From JBBAGC01 sp964491265 (GTDB lineage Bacteria > Spirochaetota > UBA4802 > UBA5550): DNA of 64,000 nt. Under the pieces are notes generated by a model. The model was not told the origin of the DNA. It saw only the letters and a list, made by a program, of their open reading frames with translations, and ran no database searches. The first letter of the stretch is position 1, and each line of letters begins with the position of its first letter. The stretch covers positions 33,740 through 97,739 of the forward strand of contig CAZBFP010000013.1 of the NCBI GenBank assembly GCA_964491265.1, given 5' to 3'. Below, one piece after another: positions 40,612 to 49,218 of this stretch. A program made the translations under genes and the position numbers.

Positions 40612-41493
40612 ATGGAAAATGCGAATGTGGTATTCTTTACAGATAATGATAATGGGGAAAAACTTGCCGCAGTAATTGAATCCCTGGGACTTACTGTTAA
40701 AAAGTTTTCAGCCCTTGATGATAAAACCATTTTAAATAACTGCAGAGAAAATTATATCCTTATTTTCGATTATACCGGTATTGAAGCCCCTGATATTCTT
40801 TCATTTGCCGATTCGCTTGAAGGAGGGGGGAGCAGGGTCAAGTTTGTTATTATGGATCAGGCTAAAATGGAGAATAGTCATGTAAAATGCAGCAATCTTT
40901 GCCAGGTGGAATTTATTGCAAGGCCTGTGGATAATCGTGAGTTTCTTCTTCTTCTTGAAAAAACAATACTTGTGGAAAAATATAAAAGTATTATGGCGGC
41001 TATTTCAAGGGAAGCTGAGTCCCGGATGGAAATATTTGAGGCTGTTCTTGGTCCCAATCGTAAGGATTTATTTGATGAGAAAGCTGAAAAAGAGGCTTTT
41101 GTCAGGATGATCGATTTTGAAAAAAAACTAATGGAGGATCAGCTCCATCTCAATGATAGCATACGGCGCATAGCCCTTATGAGAAACAGGGACTACCTTG
41201 TTCTTAAGGAGAGGGTAGAGGCTGAAGAGATGCTTGATGATCTGCGTCGGAGCGAACTCCTTGATGCAAACAAGGTTATTGAGGCCCAGGAGTCATTAAT
41301 CGATTATTCCACAAAAGAGCTTTATGACGCAAAAAAAATAATCGATGCCACTGAGAATGTGGCGGAATTAAGCAGAGTTGAGGCTCTTGAGCTTCATAAC
41401 GAGCTTTCCCGCTTAAAAGAGGAGAATAGCGAACTTCTTGAAAAAATAAGTTTATTGATGAAAGAGAATATTGACCTTAAAAAAAGTCATTGA
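40612..41493 (+). CDS. Receiver-like domain fused to a long coiled coil
   Basis: A 293-residue protein. Residues 1-115 have the alternating hydrophobic pattern of a CheY-like fold (NVVFFTDNDNGEKLAAVIE, ILIFDYTGIE, VEFIARPVDNREFLLLL), with an aspartate in FDYTG where a phospho-acceptor would be; the acidic pair after strand 1 is DND. Residues about 165-293 are a long coiled coil. It may be a degenerate response regulator with a scaffold tail; the function is unknown. I prefer ATG 40612 (GCGGG eight bases upstream) to ATG 40594. Single gene with a hairpin at its stop. Confidence 0.65.
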   Translation: MENANVVFFTDNDNGEKLAAVIESLGLTVKKFSALDDKTILNNCRENYILIFDYTGIEAPDILSFADSLEGGGSRVKFVIMDQAKMENSHVKCSNLCQVEFIARPVDNREFLLLLEKTILVEKYKSIMAAISREAESRMEIFEAVLGPNRKDLFDEKAEKEAFVRMIDFEKKLMEDQLHLNDSIRRIALMRNRDYLVLKERVEAEEMLDDLRRSELLDANKVIEAQESLIDYSTKELYDAKKIIDATENVAELSRVEALELHNELSRLKEENSELLEKISLLMKENIDLKKSH

Positions 41494-41515
41494 AGCCGAT
41501 AATTTAATGACTTTT
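41482..41515 (+). terminator. Hairpin terminator of the receiver-like gene
   Basis: AAAAGTCATT (41482-41491) and AATGACTTTT (41506-41515) form a 10-bp stem that includes the stop codon; the T-run is short, so efficiency is uncertain. Confidence 0.5.
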
Positions 41516-41572
41516 CCCATATCTTTGAGATAAGTAATAATATTACTAAGTACCATTTCCACCAGGGTTAGT

Positions 41573-41711
41573 CCCCTATTCCCCAGAGGGAGCACCTAAA
41601 TAGAGCAATGGTGAATTTGTATCAATTAATATTGAAATAGTTTAAGGTATGATAAAAATAAATTAACAATGTTATCATAAATGGACTCGTGCCCCCTTTG
41701 GGGGACAGGGG
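41573..41711. repeat. Imperfect 23-bp inverted repeats enclosing about 90 bp
   Basis: Left arm at 41573-41595 (CCCCTATTCCCCAGAGGG-AGCAC) pairs with 41689-41711 (GTGCCCCCTTTGGGGGACAGGGG) with about four mismatches. The interior is AT-rich and non-coding. The right arm's CTTTGGGGGACAGGGGG also occurs at 54656-54672 beside another inverted-repeat element. Looks like a small non-autonomous element. Confidence 0.45.
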
Positions 41712-41807
41712 GAAAAGGATTTGCAGGGAACTATTATTGAGATTATTATTCTGATATATGTATATTAGAATAAAATATAATAAATAAACAGAAGAGATGA
41801 AATAAAT

Positions 41808-42080
41808 ATGGAATGGGAAAAAATTTTAGCTGACTCGGTTCAAAATGGGGTAATAAAGGAACTTCATTTGAGAAAGCTGCCGGTATTAAAAACAGTGGAT
41901 AACTGGCGAAAGGTTATTCTGGTGGGCTGGGTTGATCATCAGATGAAGCATACTCACTACAAGGGGGGGCTTGTTAAGCTCAATGACAAACTCTATTTTG
42001 TTCAGGAAAAAACAATTAAGGCTCTTCAGGAATTTATGGACTGGAGTTTTCCGCTTAAAATCAAGGTAATCCAGGATTAA
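41808..42080 (+). CDS. Small protein of unknown function
   Basis: A 90-residue soluble protein with mixed alpha/beta character (MEWEKILADSVQNGVIKELH, then WRKVILVGWVDHQMKHTHYK and LYFVQEKTIKALQEFMDW). No signal peptide, no recognised family. AGAGATGA precedes the ATG. Its stop is immediately next to the convergent stop of the XPB-like gene. The coherent composition and start signals suggest it is real. Confidence 0.6.
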   Translation: MEWEKILADSVQNGVIKELHLRKLPVLKTVDNWRKVILVGWVDHQMKHTHYKGGLVKLNDKLYFVQEKTIKALQEFMDWSFPLKIKVIQD

Positions 42081-43934
42081 TCAGGGTTCCTGGTTTTCGA
42101 AAATATTTATTACCACATCAAATTTTTTAGAAAATTTAACAATATCGTCAATTGAGTCTTTTGCAATAATCGCATAGTTTTCCGATATTCTTTTAATAAT
42201 AAGTCCGGAAATACTGCTATAGGATATTTCATCAAGGAGAGCACTGTGGCTTGAGTGAATCAGAATTGATCTCGATATTTCTATCCGTATAGTCTGGTTT
42301 GTCCATTCTTTTAAAAGAAATTCAAGGTTCTGAGGTATTCCGTTTTTTGCAAACCTGTTAAGAGTGGCAATGAACCTGTCAATGTGCATACCCCTCTTGT
42401 TGGCGTTTACAATGGAATTTTTAGTTATAGCTACTTCAGTAATAACATCATTTTTAATTATATCAGTATATGCAAGGAGATAGTATAAGGAAACAGGATC
42501 AATCTCTTTATCCGGAACCATTAGAGAAAAGTCCGGGTTTATGTAAACACACCTGCTGGCCTCAATATCCCTACTGTATTTTCTGTTGTTAAGTGCAGCT
42601 TGAAGCCATTTCCCCTCTTCTGTTAAAGCCAGCTCACCCTGCTCAATACCGGCTACACCGGTTATTATAAGAAAATCGATAAGGTCTTTAAATCTCTCAT
42701 CATCATCTTCCTGTAGAGGGATCGAAATTTTATCAAATTTCTTAATATTATTAATGCTTTCAGACATTGTAAAGAGGAGTTTGAAATACCTGTAGTCTCC
42801 TTTCTTTACCCTCTGAAGAAGGGGGAGAATTGTTTTAATGTCGATTGCATCAGGTATTTTTATAGCAGAAGTGAAAATATCTATAGAGCGGTTCCCTGCA
42901 ATGATTCTGTTAAAAAGGGCTTTTAAAAGCTGTACCGGATCATCAAGTTTGTCTGCTATCTTTTTCAGGCTTACCAGGCCTATATCTCTGTCTATTTTGA
43001 GACATTCAAGGATATTCATAAGCTGCAGGGAGAATAGGGCAATCTCCTCCTGATCCAGATCCTCTGAGTTGTAATTTTTCAGGGCGAGCATCCGGTCGGA
43101 AATCTTTTTTATATCTATTTTCCTGAATTTCCCCTGTTTTGTCAGGAACAGGCCATAGGATGATACAGAGTCATAGGCGTGAAGAAGATTAATTACAGTG
43201 TTAAAGCTGTTATTTATATCACTATTTCTGCCTATCGGGCTTTCACCGAAAAGAGATATAACATGAGGCATGACATTTTCAGAAACAGCAATATATGTGT
43301 TCATTACCTCTGATATGATAAAAAAAGAACGTAGAATATTTTTATCAATAAGATCGAGAATTTTCTTTTCCGTGTCAGGTGAGGGGGATATTTCAGCCAG
43401 TTCTTTTACAGAGATTATCCCCCCCTTTGCTGCAATCTCTTTCACAAGGTTCAGGCTTTTCTGGTCCTTTATTTTTGTAAGCAGATTTGCAGCAGGGGCC
43501 TCATTTATCATGGAATCCTGAGTTTTCTGAAGGTAATCCCTTATGTCGCTGCACTGGGCTATGGGGAAAATCCCTTTTATCTCCTCAATGCAGTAAACTT
43601 TATCCATTTTTTTATTCAGGAGCTGTCTATTCTTGGTTATATATACAAGAAGGTTCCCTGAAAGGATGTTGATAATGTTTTCTATCCTCTGGAGATCCAT
43701 GCTGTTTCTTTTCTGTATTTCACCAAAGGAAATACCGTCATTATCAGTATAGATAAGCTTGAGAACGCTCAGTTCATCGGAAGAAAACTGAGACAGGATT
43801 CTGGTGAGACTGAATATGTTTAACAGGGCATTTTTCAATTTGCTCTCATTATAGCTTTTCATCGAGAGGATAGCGGTCATCTCTTTAAGTTGCCGGGGTG
43901 GAGTTTTTTTTAATATATCTTCTAATGTTTTCAT
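42081..43934 (-). CDS. Helicase XPB/Ssl2 N-terminal-domain-like protein (Helicase_C_3 type) without helicase motor
   Basis: A 617-residue protein. The stretch VYINPDFSLMVPDKEIDPVS, LLAYTDIIKN, RFIATLNRFAKNGIPQNLEF is the domain placed before the motor in bacterial XPB-type helicases and in stand-alone helicase-associated proteins. Helical repeats and winged-helix-like pieces (LTEEGKWLQAALNN) fill the rest. No Walker A, DEAD box or other helicase motif is present. In related genomes a similar protein sits beside an XPB helicase; none is here. It might load or regulate a helicase encoded elsewhere. The start at 43934 gives MKTLEDILKKTPPRQL. Confidence 0.7.
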   Translation of the reverse strand: MKTLEDILKKTPPRQLKEMTAILSMKSYNESKLKNALLNIFSLTRILSQFSSDELSVLKLIYTDNDGISFGEIQKRNSMDLQRIENIINILSGNLLVYITKNRQLLNKKMDKVYCIEEIKGIFPIAQCSDIRDYLQKTQDSMINEAPAANLLTKIKDQKSLNLVKEIAAKGGIISVKELAEISPSPDTEKKILDLIDKNILRSFFIISEVMNTYIAVSENVMPHVISLFGESPIGRNSDINNSFNTVINLLHAYDSVSSYGLFLTKQGKFRKIDIKKISDRMLALKNYNSEDLDQEEIALFSLQLMNILECLKIDRDIGLVSLKKIADKLDDPVQLLKALFNRIIAGNRSIDIFTSAIKIPDAIDIKTILPLLQRVKKGDYRYFKLLFTMSESINNIKKFDKISIPLQEDDDERFKDLIDFLIITGVAGIEQGELALTEEGKWLQAALNNRKYSRDIEASRCVYINPDFSLMVPDKEIDPVSLYYLLAYTDIIKNDVITEVAITKNSIVNANKRGMHIDRFIATLNRFAKNGIPQNLEFLLKEWTNQTIRIEISRSILIHSSHSALLDEISYSSISGLIIKRISENYAIIAKDSIDDIVKFSKKFDVVINIFENQEP

Positions 43935-44085
43935 ATAAAAAAGTTGTGGACACTTATAATTAACTATTTTAAATGTATGTTGTTATTTGTGCAATAAATT
44001 TTGTATTTTTATTCTATTTTGTTGTGTATTTTACTCCACTTTGCCGATTTTAACGGCTCTTTAGTGTAATTCCAAGGAGAAATGA

Positions 44086-45189
44086 ATGATTCAGTTTTTC
44101 AGACTTGATAAATCAAGAGATATTGATGCGGAATATTCTATTATAGGCGGTCCTGAAGTTTCCAGATTCTTCCTGAAAAGATCAATATATCTCTTCCTAT
44201 TCTTCTATTCAACACTGTTTCTGGCTGTTGCTATCCCTTTTGTGAAAACACCATGCATGGCTGTTTATTTCATAGGGAGTCTTGCAACTTCATTTTATCT
44301 TATCCGTTATATAAATTATATTGTAAAATACAGAAAGTATAAAGGGGGGGGGATCCGTTTTAATACAGCATTTATTGAAGTTAAGGGTGCTGATAAAACT
44401 GTAAAGATTCCTGCTGATGAGATAACATACCTGGAGATAAATGTTGTCGGTAATCTTATTATTCGCGATAAATACACAGCCACATCCTTCCCGGTTGGAC
44501 TCCTCTCTGAAGAGGGACGTGATGCCATACAGGGGATTCTGCAGGATATGGCCCCTAAAAGGACAGCTGTATTCAAAAAAGTATGGGAATTTGTTGATGC
44601 CATTGTTGTGGCCCTGGTACTTGCTGTTCATATTATTCAGTATGTTGTTCAGGCCTATTATATTCCAACAGGTTCTATGGAAGAGACCCTTAAAATAGGT
44701 GATCATCTCTTTGTTGAAAAGATTACATACGGCCCTGTTATACCAAAAATGCTCGGTATGGAAAAGAGCATTCATCTCAAATTTCTTTCTGTCAGAGAAA
44801 TAAAGAGAGGGGATATTGTTATATTTACACCTCCAATCGAAAGTGAGAAGCATAAGGATTATATTAAAAGAACCATAGCCCTTCCGGGTGATGAATTCCA
44901 CATACGTGACGGATTTGTCTATATTAACGGTGAAAAGATGGATGAACCCTATACGCTTGGCAAACCAACAGATTATGATCATTTCAATATTAACAAACAT
45001 AATAATATTGAAGGTGTTGTGCCTGAAGGGAAAATTATTGTTCTGGGTGATAACAGGATCAATTCATCAGACGGCAGATATTTCGGGTATCTTGATATTG
45101 AAGATGTTAAAGGGAGAGCCTTTATTCTCTACTGGAATACACAGGAAATTTTAAGCGGAAACTTTTCCCATCTGGGATTAATAAGATAG
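44086..45189 (+). CDS. lepB: Signal peptidase I with an N-terminal membrane/PH-like extension
   Basis: Removes signal peptides from exported proteins. Catalytic S197 is in YIPTGSMEETL and K261 in YIKRTIALPGD; the late box VLGDNRINSSDGRYFG is present. Oddity: the 367 residues include about 165 before the peptidase. Residues 30-80 hold two membrane helices and 85-150 a small beta-rich region (GIRFNTAFIEVKGADKTVKI to GLLSEEG) that looks like a bacterial PH domain. The usual LepB membrane anchor follows at 168-190. Extensions of this kind are not standard for LepB. GGAGA precedes the ATG. The transpeptidase gene follows after 64 bases. Confidence 0.92.
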   Translation: MIQFFRLDKSRDIDAEYSIIGGPEVSRFFLKRSIYLFLFFYSTLFLAVAIPFVKTPCMAVYFIGSLATSFYLIRYINYIVKYRKYKGGGIRFNTAFIEVKGADKTVKIPADEITYLEINVVGNLIIRDKYTATSFPVGLLSEEGRDAIQGILQDMAPKRTAVFKKVWEFVDAIVVALVLAVHIIQYVVQAYYIPTGSMEETLKIGDHLFVEKITYGPVIPKMLGMEKSIHLKFLSVREIKRGDIVIFTPPIESEKHKDYIKRTIALPGDEFHIRDGFVYINGEKMDEPYTLGKPTDYDHFNINKHNNIEGVVPEGKIIVLGDNRINSSDGRYFGYLDIEDVKGRAFILYWNTQEILSGNFSHLGLIR

Positions 45190-45253
45190 TACAAATATTA
45201 TGAGAAGGTTGTCAGGGCTATACAGTTCGATTTATTAAAACTTAATAACAGAT

Positions 45254-47098
45254 ATGAACAGATCAGCTTTTAATAGTAGAGTATACCTGACAGCCTTCCT
45301 TTTATTTGCTTTTTTTATCCTCATTGTAATTAAACTCTTTAACCTCCATTTTTCCGAAAAAATAATTATACCTGACAGTCTTCCTGCAGATACGGGGAGA
45401 GGATATATCCTTGATCGTAACGGTTATGTCCTGGCGCTCAGTATAGTCACCGAATCTATTTTTGCAAATCCGGAAGAGGTAAGCGATCCTCTCCTTGTGG
45501 CAAGGGCTCTTTCTCCGATTGTGGGGGTCCCTGCCGGTACCCTCCTTGAAAGGATCCAGCGAGGGAAAAGATTTGTCTGGATCCAGCGTAAAACTGATGA
45601 TTCTGTTGCTGCTGCTGTAAGAGAGATGGGGATCAGGGGGATTCATTTCCGTAAAGAGTACAAAAGAGTTTATCCCTACAGAGATCTTGCCTCAAATTTA
45701 CTTGGATTTGTGGGTATTGATAATACCGGACTTGAGGGTCTTGAACATCGATTTGATCAGCTTCTTTCCGGCAGAGATGAAGTGGTTAGAGACGAAAGTG
45801 CCAGGGAGATTTATCAGAAAAAAAATCTTCGTCTTACAATAGACAGGCTTATTCAGAATATCGCAGAAGAGGAACTGGGCTCAACAGTGAAAAGTATCCG
45901 GGCGGATCAGGGTGCAGCTGTTGTATTTGATATAGAGAGCGGAAGAGTGCTTGCTCTTGCCAAAGTTCCATCTTTCGATTTAAACAGGTACCAGAATTAT
46001 AGTCAGCAGATAAGAAGACTTTATACAGTTGTCGATTCCTTTGAACCTGGTTCAACATTAAAGGTGATTGCCGCAGCATCGCTTCTTGAACATAACCCGG
46101 AGGTTTTTAAAAAAGAGTTTGTATGTGAAGGGAAGATAGATGTGGGGGGAGTTACTATCAACTGCCTTCATGAGCATGGCAGGGTTAACATGACAGATAT
46201 AATCAGGTACTCCTGTAATTCCGGGATTATCCAGTCTGTCATGAATCTTGACAGAAAGAATTTTTACAGCACACTGATGAAGTTCGGTTTTGGCCGGCCT
46301 ACGGGTGCCGGTATTCCTGGTGAAACTTCCGGTATATTAAGGCCGGTAAAGCAATGGTCGGGTCTTTCCAGGTATTCCATTTCTATAGGTCATGAAATAT
46401 CTGTTACCTCCCTGCAGATGGCAGCGGCATTTGGTGCAATAGCAAACAGGGGAGTTTATGTGTCCCCTTCAATTGTTGAGGGGGTTGAAAAACCTGACGG
46501 AACAGTGGTGCAGCGTTATTACCCCGGGAGCAGGGGCAGGATAATGAGAGAGGAGGATGCTGCTCTGCTGATGGGAATGATGCGTCAGGCTGTTGCTGAC
46601 GGCACAGGGCGCCGTGCTGAATCAGGATATTATGAGACACTTGGCAAAACAGGTACTTCCCAGAAATTCATGAAATCTCTCGGGGCATATTCTGATAAAA
46701 ATATTTCATCTTTTATAGGGGTGGCTCCCTATAAAAATCCTAAAATCTGCGTTCTTGTAGTAATTGATGACCCGGGGGATAATCTTACAGGGGGTGCTGC
46801 AGCAGCTCCTGTATTTAAAAAGATTATCGAAAGGGTTCTTCCCTATATGGGTATTGGCGGAGATGATATTACTGGCATTGAAATAAAAAAAAGTCCTGCA
46901 GGTAAGCTTTTCAGCGGCAATACCATGCCCGATCTCAGGGGGATGAATTTTCTTGAAGTATCTGGTATACTTGCTGATTTAAACAGGAGTCTTGGGGTAA
47001 AACATTATATTAAGGGGTCCGGAACTGTTGCAGCTCAAAGGCCTTTACCAGGAACTGTACTTAAAGAAAATGACACAATAATAATTAATATGCGCTGA
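45254..47098 (+). CDS. ftsI: Class B penicillin-binding protein (FtsI/PBP3-like) with PASTA domain
   Basis: Transpeptidase cross-linking septal peptidoglycan. One N-terminal membrane helix (10-30), a dimerisation domain (about 45-180), and a transpeptidase domain with S267xxK270 in PGSTLK, S320xN322 in YSCNSG and K465TG in GKTGTSQ. A single PASTA domain closes the protein (about 555-614, MPDLRGMNFLEVSGILADL). PASTA on FtsI is common in spirochaetes and Gram-positives. Not in a dcw cluster here, so it may be a second class B PBP rather than the division enzyme. Confidence 0.9.
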   Translation: MNRSAFNSRVYLTAFLLFAFFILIVIKLFNLHFSEKIIIPDSLPADTGRGYILDRNGYVLALSIVTESIFANPEEVSDPLLVARALSPIVGVPAGTLLERIQRGKRFVWIQRKTDDSVAAAVREMGIRGIHFRKEYKRVYPYRDLASNLLGFVGIDNTGLEGLEHRFDQLLSGRDEVVRDESAREIYQKKNLRLTIDRLIQNIAEEELGSTVKSIRADQGAAVVFDIESGRVLALAKVPSFDLNRYQNYSQQIRRLYTVVDSFEPGSTLKVIAAASLLEHNPEVFKKEFVCEGKIDVGGVTINCLHEHGRVNMTDIIRYSCNSGIIQSVMNLDRKNFYSTLMKFGFGRPTGAGIPGETSGILRPVKQWSGLSRYSISIGHEISVTSLQMAAAFGAIANRGVYVSPSIVEGVEKPDGTVVQRYYPGSRGRIMREEDAALLMGMMRQAVADGTGRRAESGYYETLGKTGTSQKFMKSLGAYSDKNISSFIGVAPYKNPKICVLVVIDDPGDNLTGGAAAAPVFKKIIERVLPYMGIGGDDITGIEIKKSPAGKLFSGNTMPDLRGMNFLEVSGILADLNRSLGVKHYIKGSGTVAAQRPLPGTVLKENDTIIINMR

Positions 47099-47161
47099 TA
47101 TGTTATGAAAAATTATTTTAATTCCTGAAAATATATTTTAGTGTAAAAATTGACAATTTAA

Positions 47162-47330
47162 TATGGGGCTGTCTCAAAAGTCAGATTTTCGGGGATTTGT
47201 CATTCCGGTTTTGCAACTTCAATTATTGCAAATACCGGAATCTCCTGATTAAATCAGGCCTAAGAGATACCGGCATTACGCTACGCTACAGCCGGTATGA
47301 CAAGGAAATTACTTTTTGAGCAGCCCCATA
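47162..47330. repeat. MITE-like repeat, copy 4 (short class)
   Basis: 169 bp from TATGGGGCTGTCTCAAAAGT to ACTTTTTGAGCAGCCCCATA; the ends pair over about 19 bases with few mismatches, making this the best-preserved copy. TA flanks both sides. The interior shares the CATTCCGGTTTTGCAACTTC and CCGGTATGACAAG blocks with the other copies and lacks the long-class insert. Confidence 0.88.
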
Positions 47331-47373
47331 ATAGAGCATTTATTAACAATAATAAGTTTTGGAATAAATAGGG

Positions 47374-49212
47374 ATGAAAAATTATTTTAAAGAAAATATT
47401 ATTTATCTTGAAGAGAGGGGGATTAAAAAAAGTCTTTTTGATAATATTAAAGAGGGGGGGCTTGAGGTTATTGAATCGAAAACAGGGGACCCGGTCCCTG
47501 CTGTTTTAACAGGTGAGGGGAAAAAGCTTTTTGTTCACAGCAGAATTGACCCGGTCCGCGAAGCTGAAAGGGCTGTGAGTGAAAGCAGTTTTGAGGATAA
47601 AGACCTGATAATTGTATTCGGTTTCGGTTTCGCTTATCACTGTGAGGTTCTCCTTGAAAAGTGCGGAAAAGATACCAGGGTAATAATAATTGAAAAAGAG
47701 ATTCACATATTGTTCAAGGCCCTTGAGTGCAGGGATTTGACCCGGATTTTAAGTGACAAGAGAATCTCTATCCTTCTTGATCCCTCTGAAGAAAGTATTT
47801 CCGCAATATTAAAAGGGAAAACATCCCGCAGGGCAGCTTTTGTTATGCACAGGGGCTCCTATCAGGTTTATCCTGACTATTATTCAGATATGTCTTTAAA
47901 TGTTAAATCCTTTATTTCCACAAAGGATGTTAATATTGCCACTCTTTCCAAATTCGAAAAAACCTGGGTTTCAAACATTGCCCGAAATATAAGGATTATT
48001 ACGGAATCTTCAGGGGTGAATATCTTTTTTGACCGGTTTAAGGGGATACCCGCTATTGTTGCCTGCGCAGGCCCCTCTCTTACCCGGAGCCTCGATTTTA
48101 TCAGGAAGAATCAGCAGAGCGCGGTCATAGTAGCAGTAGATACATCCTATAAAGTTCTTGTCGATAATGGTATTGAACCTCACTTCTGCATAGCTGTAGA
48201 TCCTCAGCTTATAAATGCCAGGTATTTTGAAGGGATTAAAGAAACATCAGCAGTGCTGGTGGCAGATCCCGCAGTTCATCCTTCTCTTTTAAGATTTTTT
48301 AAAGGCCCCAAAGTAATGACAGGTGTAGCATTTGATATGATGAAATGGATTGAATCTTCTTCCGCACCGCGAGGCGAGCTAACCAATGGCGGATCTGTTT
48401 CGACAAATGCCTACGATTTTGCAAAACGGACAGGGGCTTCACCTGTAATAATGGTGGGGCAGGATCTTTCTTTTACCAGCGGACTGGCCCATGCAAGGGG
48501 CTCTTATCTTGACGAACAGATTTTTAACCGCGGCAGCAGATTTGACAATCCCCTCATGTTTAACAGGAGACAGCTCGCCTATCTACCAAAGCTTATGGTT
48601 CCGGGGAAAAACGGGGCTCCCGTGCACAGCACCAGCAAGATGATGATTTTTATAAACTGGTTTGAAAACCGTAATGATCCTGATTTGATTAATGCCAGTG
48701 CTGACGGTGTAATGATAAAAGGTATAAAAAATCTCAGGAGTGATGAAATCCCTTTTCCTGATGAAGATTATAAAATCAGAGAGCTTATTGATGAGCTTTT
48801 TGAAAAGGGTGGAGATCTTTCCGGGGGGAAGAGAGAGGCTGTAATAAAAAGGGCTGATGCAATGCTCCGGGAGATTGAAGAGCTGATTCCGGTTTTAGAG
48901 AAAGGGGTGAGGCTTTCATCTGATTTAAAAGAGATGATCATTACTGGTGCAGACAGGTCAGATCCGGGCAGGGTAAACTATATTCTCAAAAAGCTTTCCG
49001 AGGCAGATGCGTTTATTGAGAACAGAAAAAGCGCAGGGCCCATGATAAGTTTTTCCATACAGAGGGTAATACACACAATAACTGAAGGTTATGGAACAGG
49101 GGATAATGACGATGATAATGCCGGGGCCAGGTCCGAGTTTCTCTACAGGGGGCTGATGGAGGGGGCACTATTCAACAGAAAAATTCTGGGTAAGATGAAA
49201 ACCCTTTTCTAA
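47374..49212 (+). CDS. Maf-like flagellin glycosyltransferase (DUF115/MptE-like)
   Basis: A 612-residue protein of the motility-associated factor family, which transfers nonulosonic acid-type sugars to flagellin. The DUF115 core is visible as GIPAIVACAGPSLTRSLDFI (about 225-244), VAVDTSYKVLVDNGIEPHF, AVDPQLINARYFEG and SVSTNAYDFAKRTGASPVIM with VGQDLSFTSGLAHARGS. An N-terminal domain (DLIIVFGFGFAYHCEVLLE) is shared with Maf proteins. No sialic or pseudaminic acid synthesis gene is nearby. It is preceded by MITE copy 4 and likely transcribed alone. Confidence 0.85.
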   Translation: MKNYFKENIIYLEERGIKKSLFDNIKEGGLEVIESKTGDPVPAVLTGEGKKLFVHSRIDPVREAERAVSESSFEDKDLIIVFGFGFAYHCEVLLEKCGKDTRVIIIEKEIHILFKALECRDLTRILSDKRISILLDPSEESISAILKGKTSRRAAFVMHRGSYQVYPDYYSDMSLNVKSFISTKDVNIATLSKFEKTWVSNIARNIRIITESSGVNIFFDRFKGIPAIVACAGPSLTRSLDFIRKNQQSAVIVAVDTSYKVLVDNGIEPHFCIAVDPQLINARYFEGIKETSAVLVADPAVHPSLLRFFKGPKVMTGVAFDMMKWIESSSAPRGELTNGGSVSTNAYDFAKRTGASPVIMVGQDLSFTSGLAHARGSYLDEQIFNRGSRFDNPLMFNRRQLAYLPKLMVPGKNGAPVHSTSKMMIFINWFENRNDPDLINASADGVMIKGIKNLRSDEIPFPDEDYKIRELIDELFEKGGDLSGGKREAVIKRADAMLREIEELIPVLEKGVRLSSDLKEMIITGADRSDPGRVNYILKKLSEADAFIENRKSAGPMISFSIQRVIHTITEGYGTGDNDDDNAGARSEFLYRGLMEGALFNRKILGKMKTLF

Positions 49213-49218
49213 ACCCCT

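Noticed and set aside
44290..45000. 236-codon minus-strand frame opposite lepB
   Set aside because: No recognisable domain, no RBS, and full overlap with the conserved signal peptidase core.
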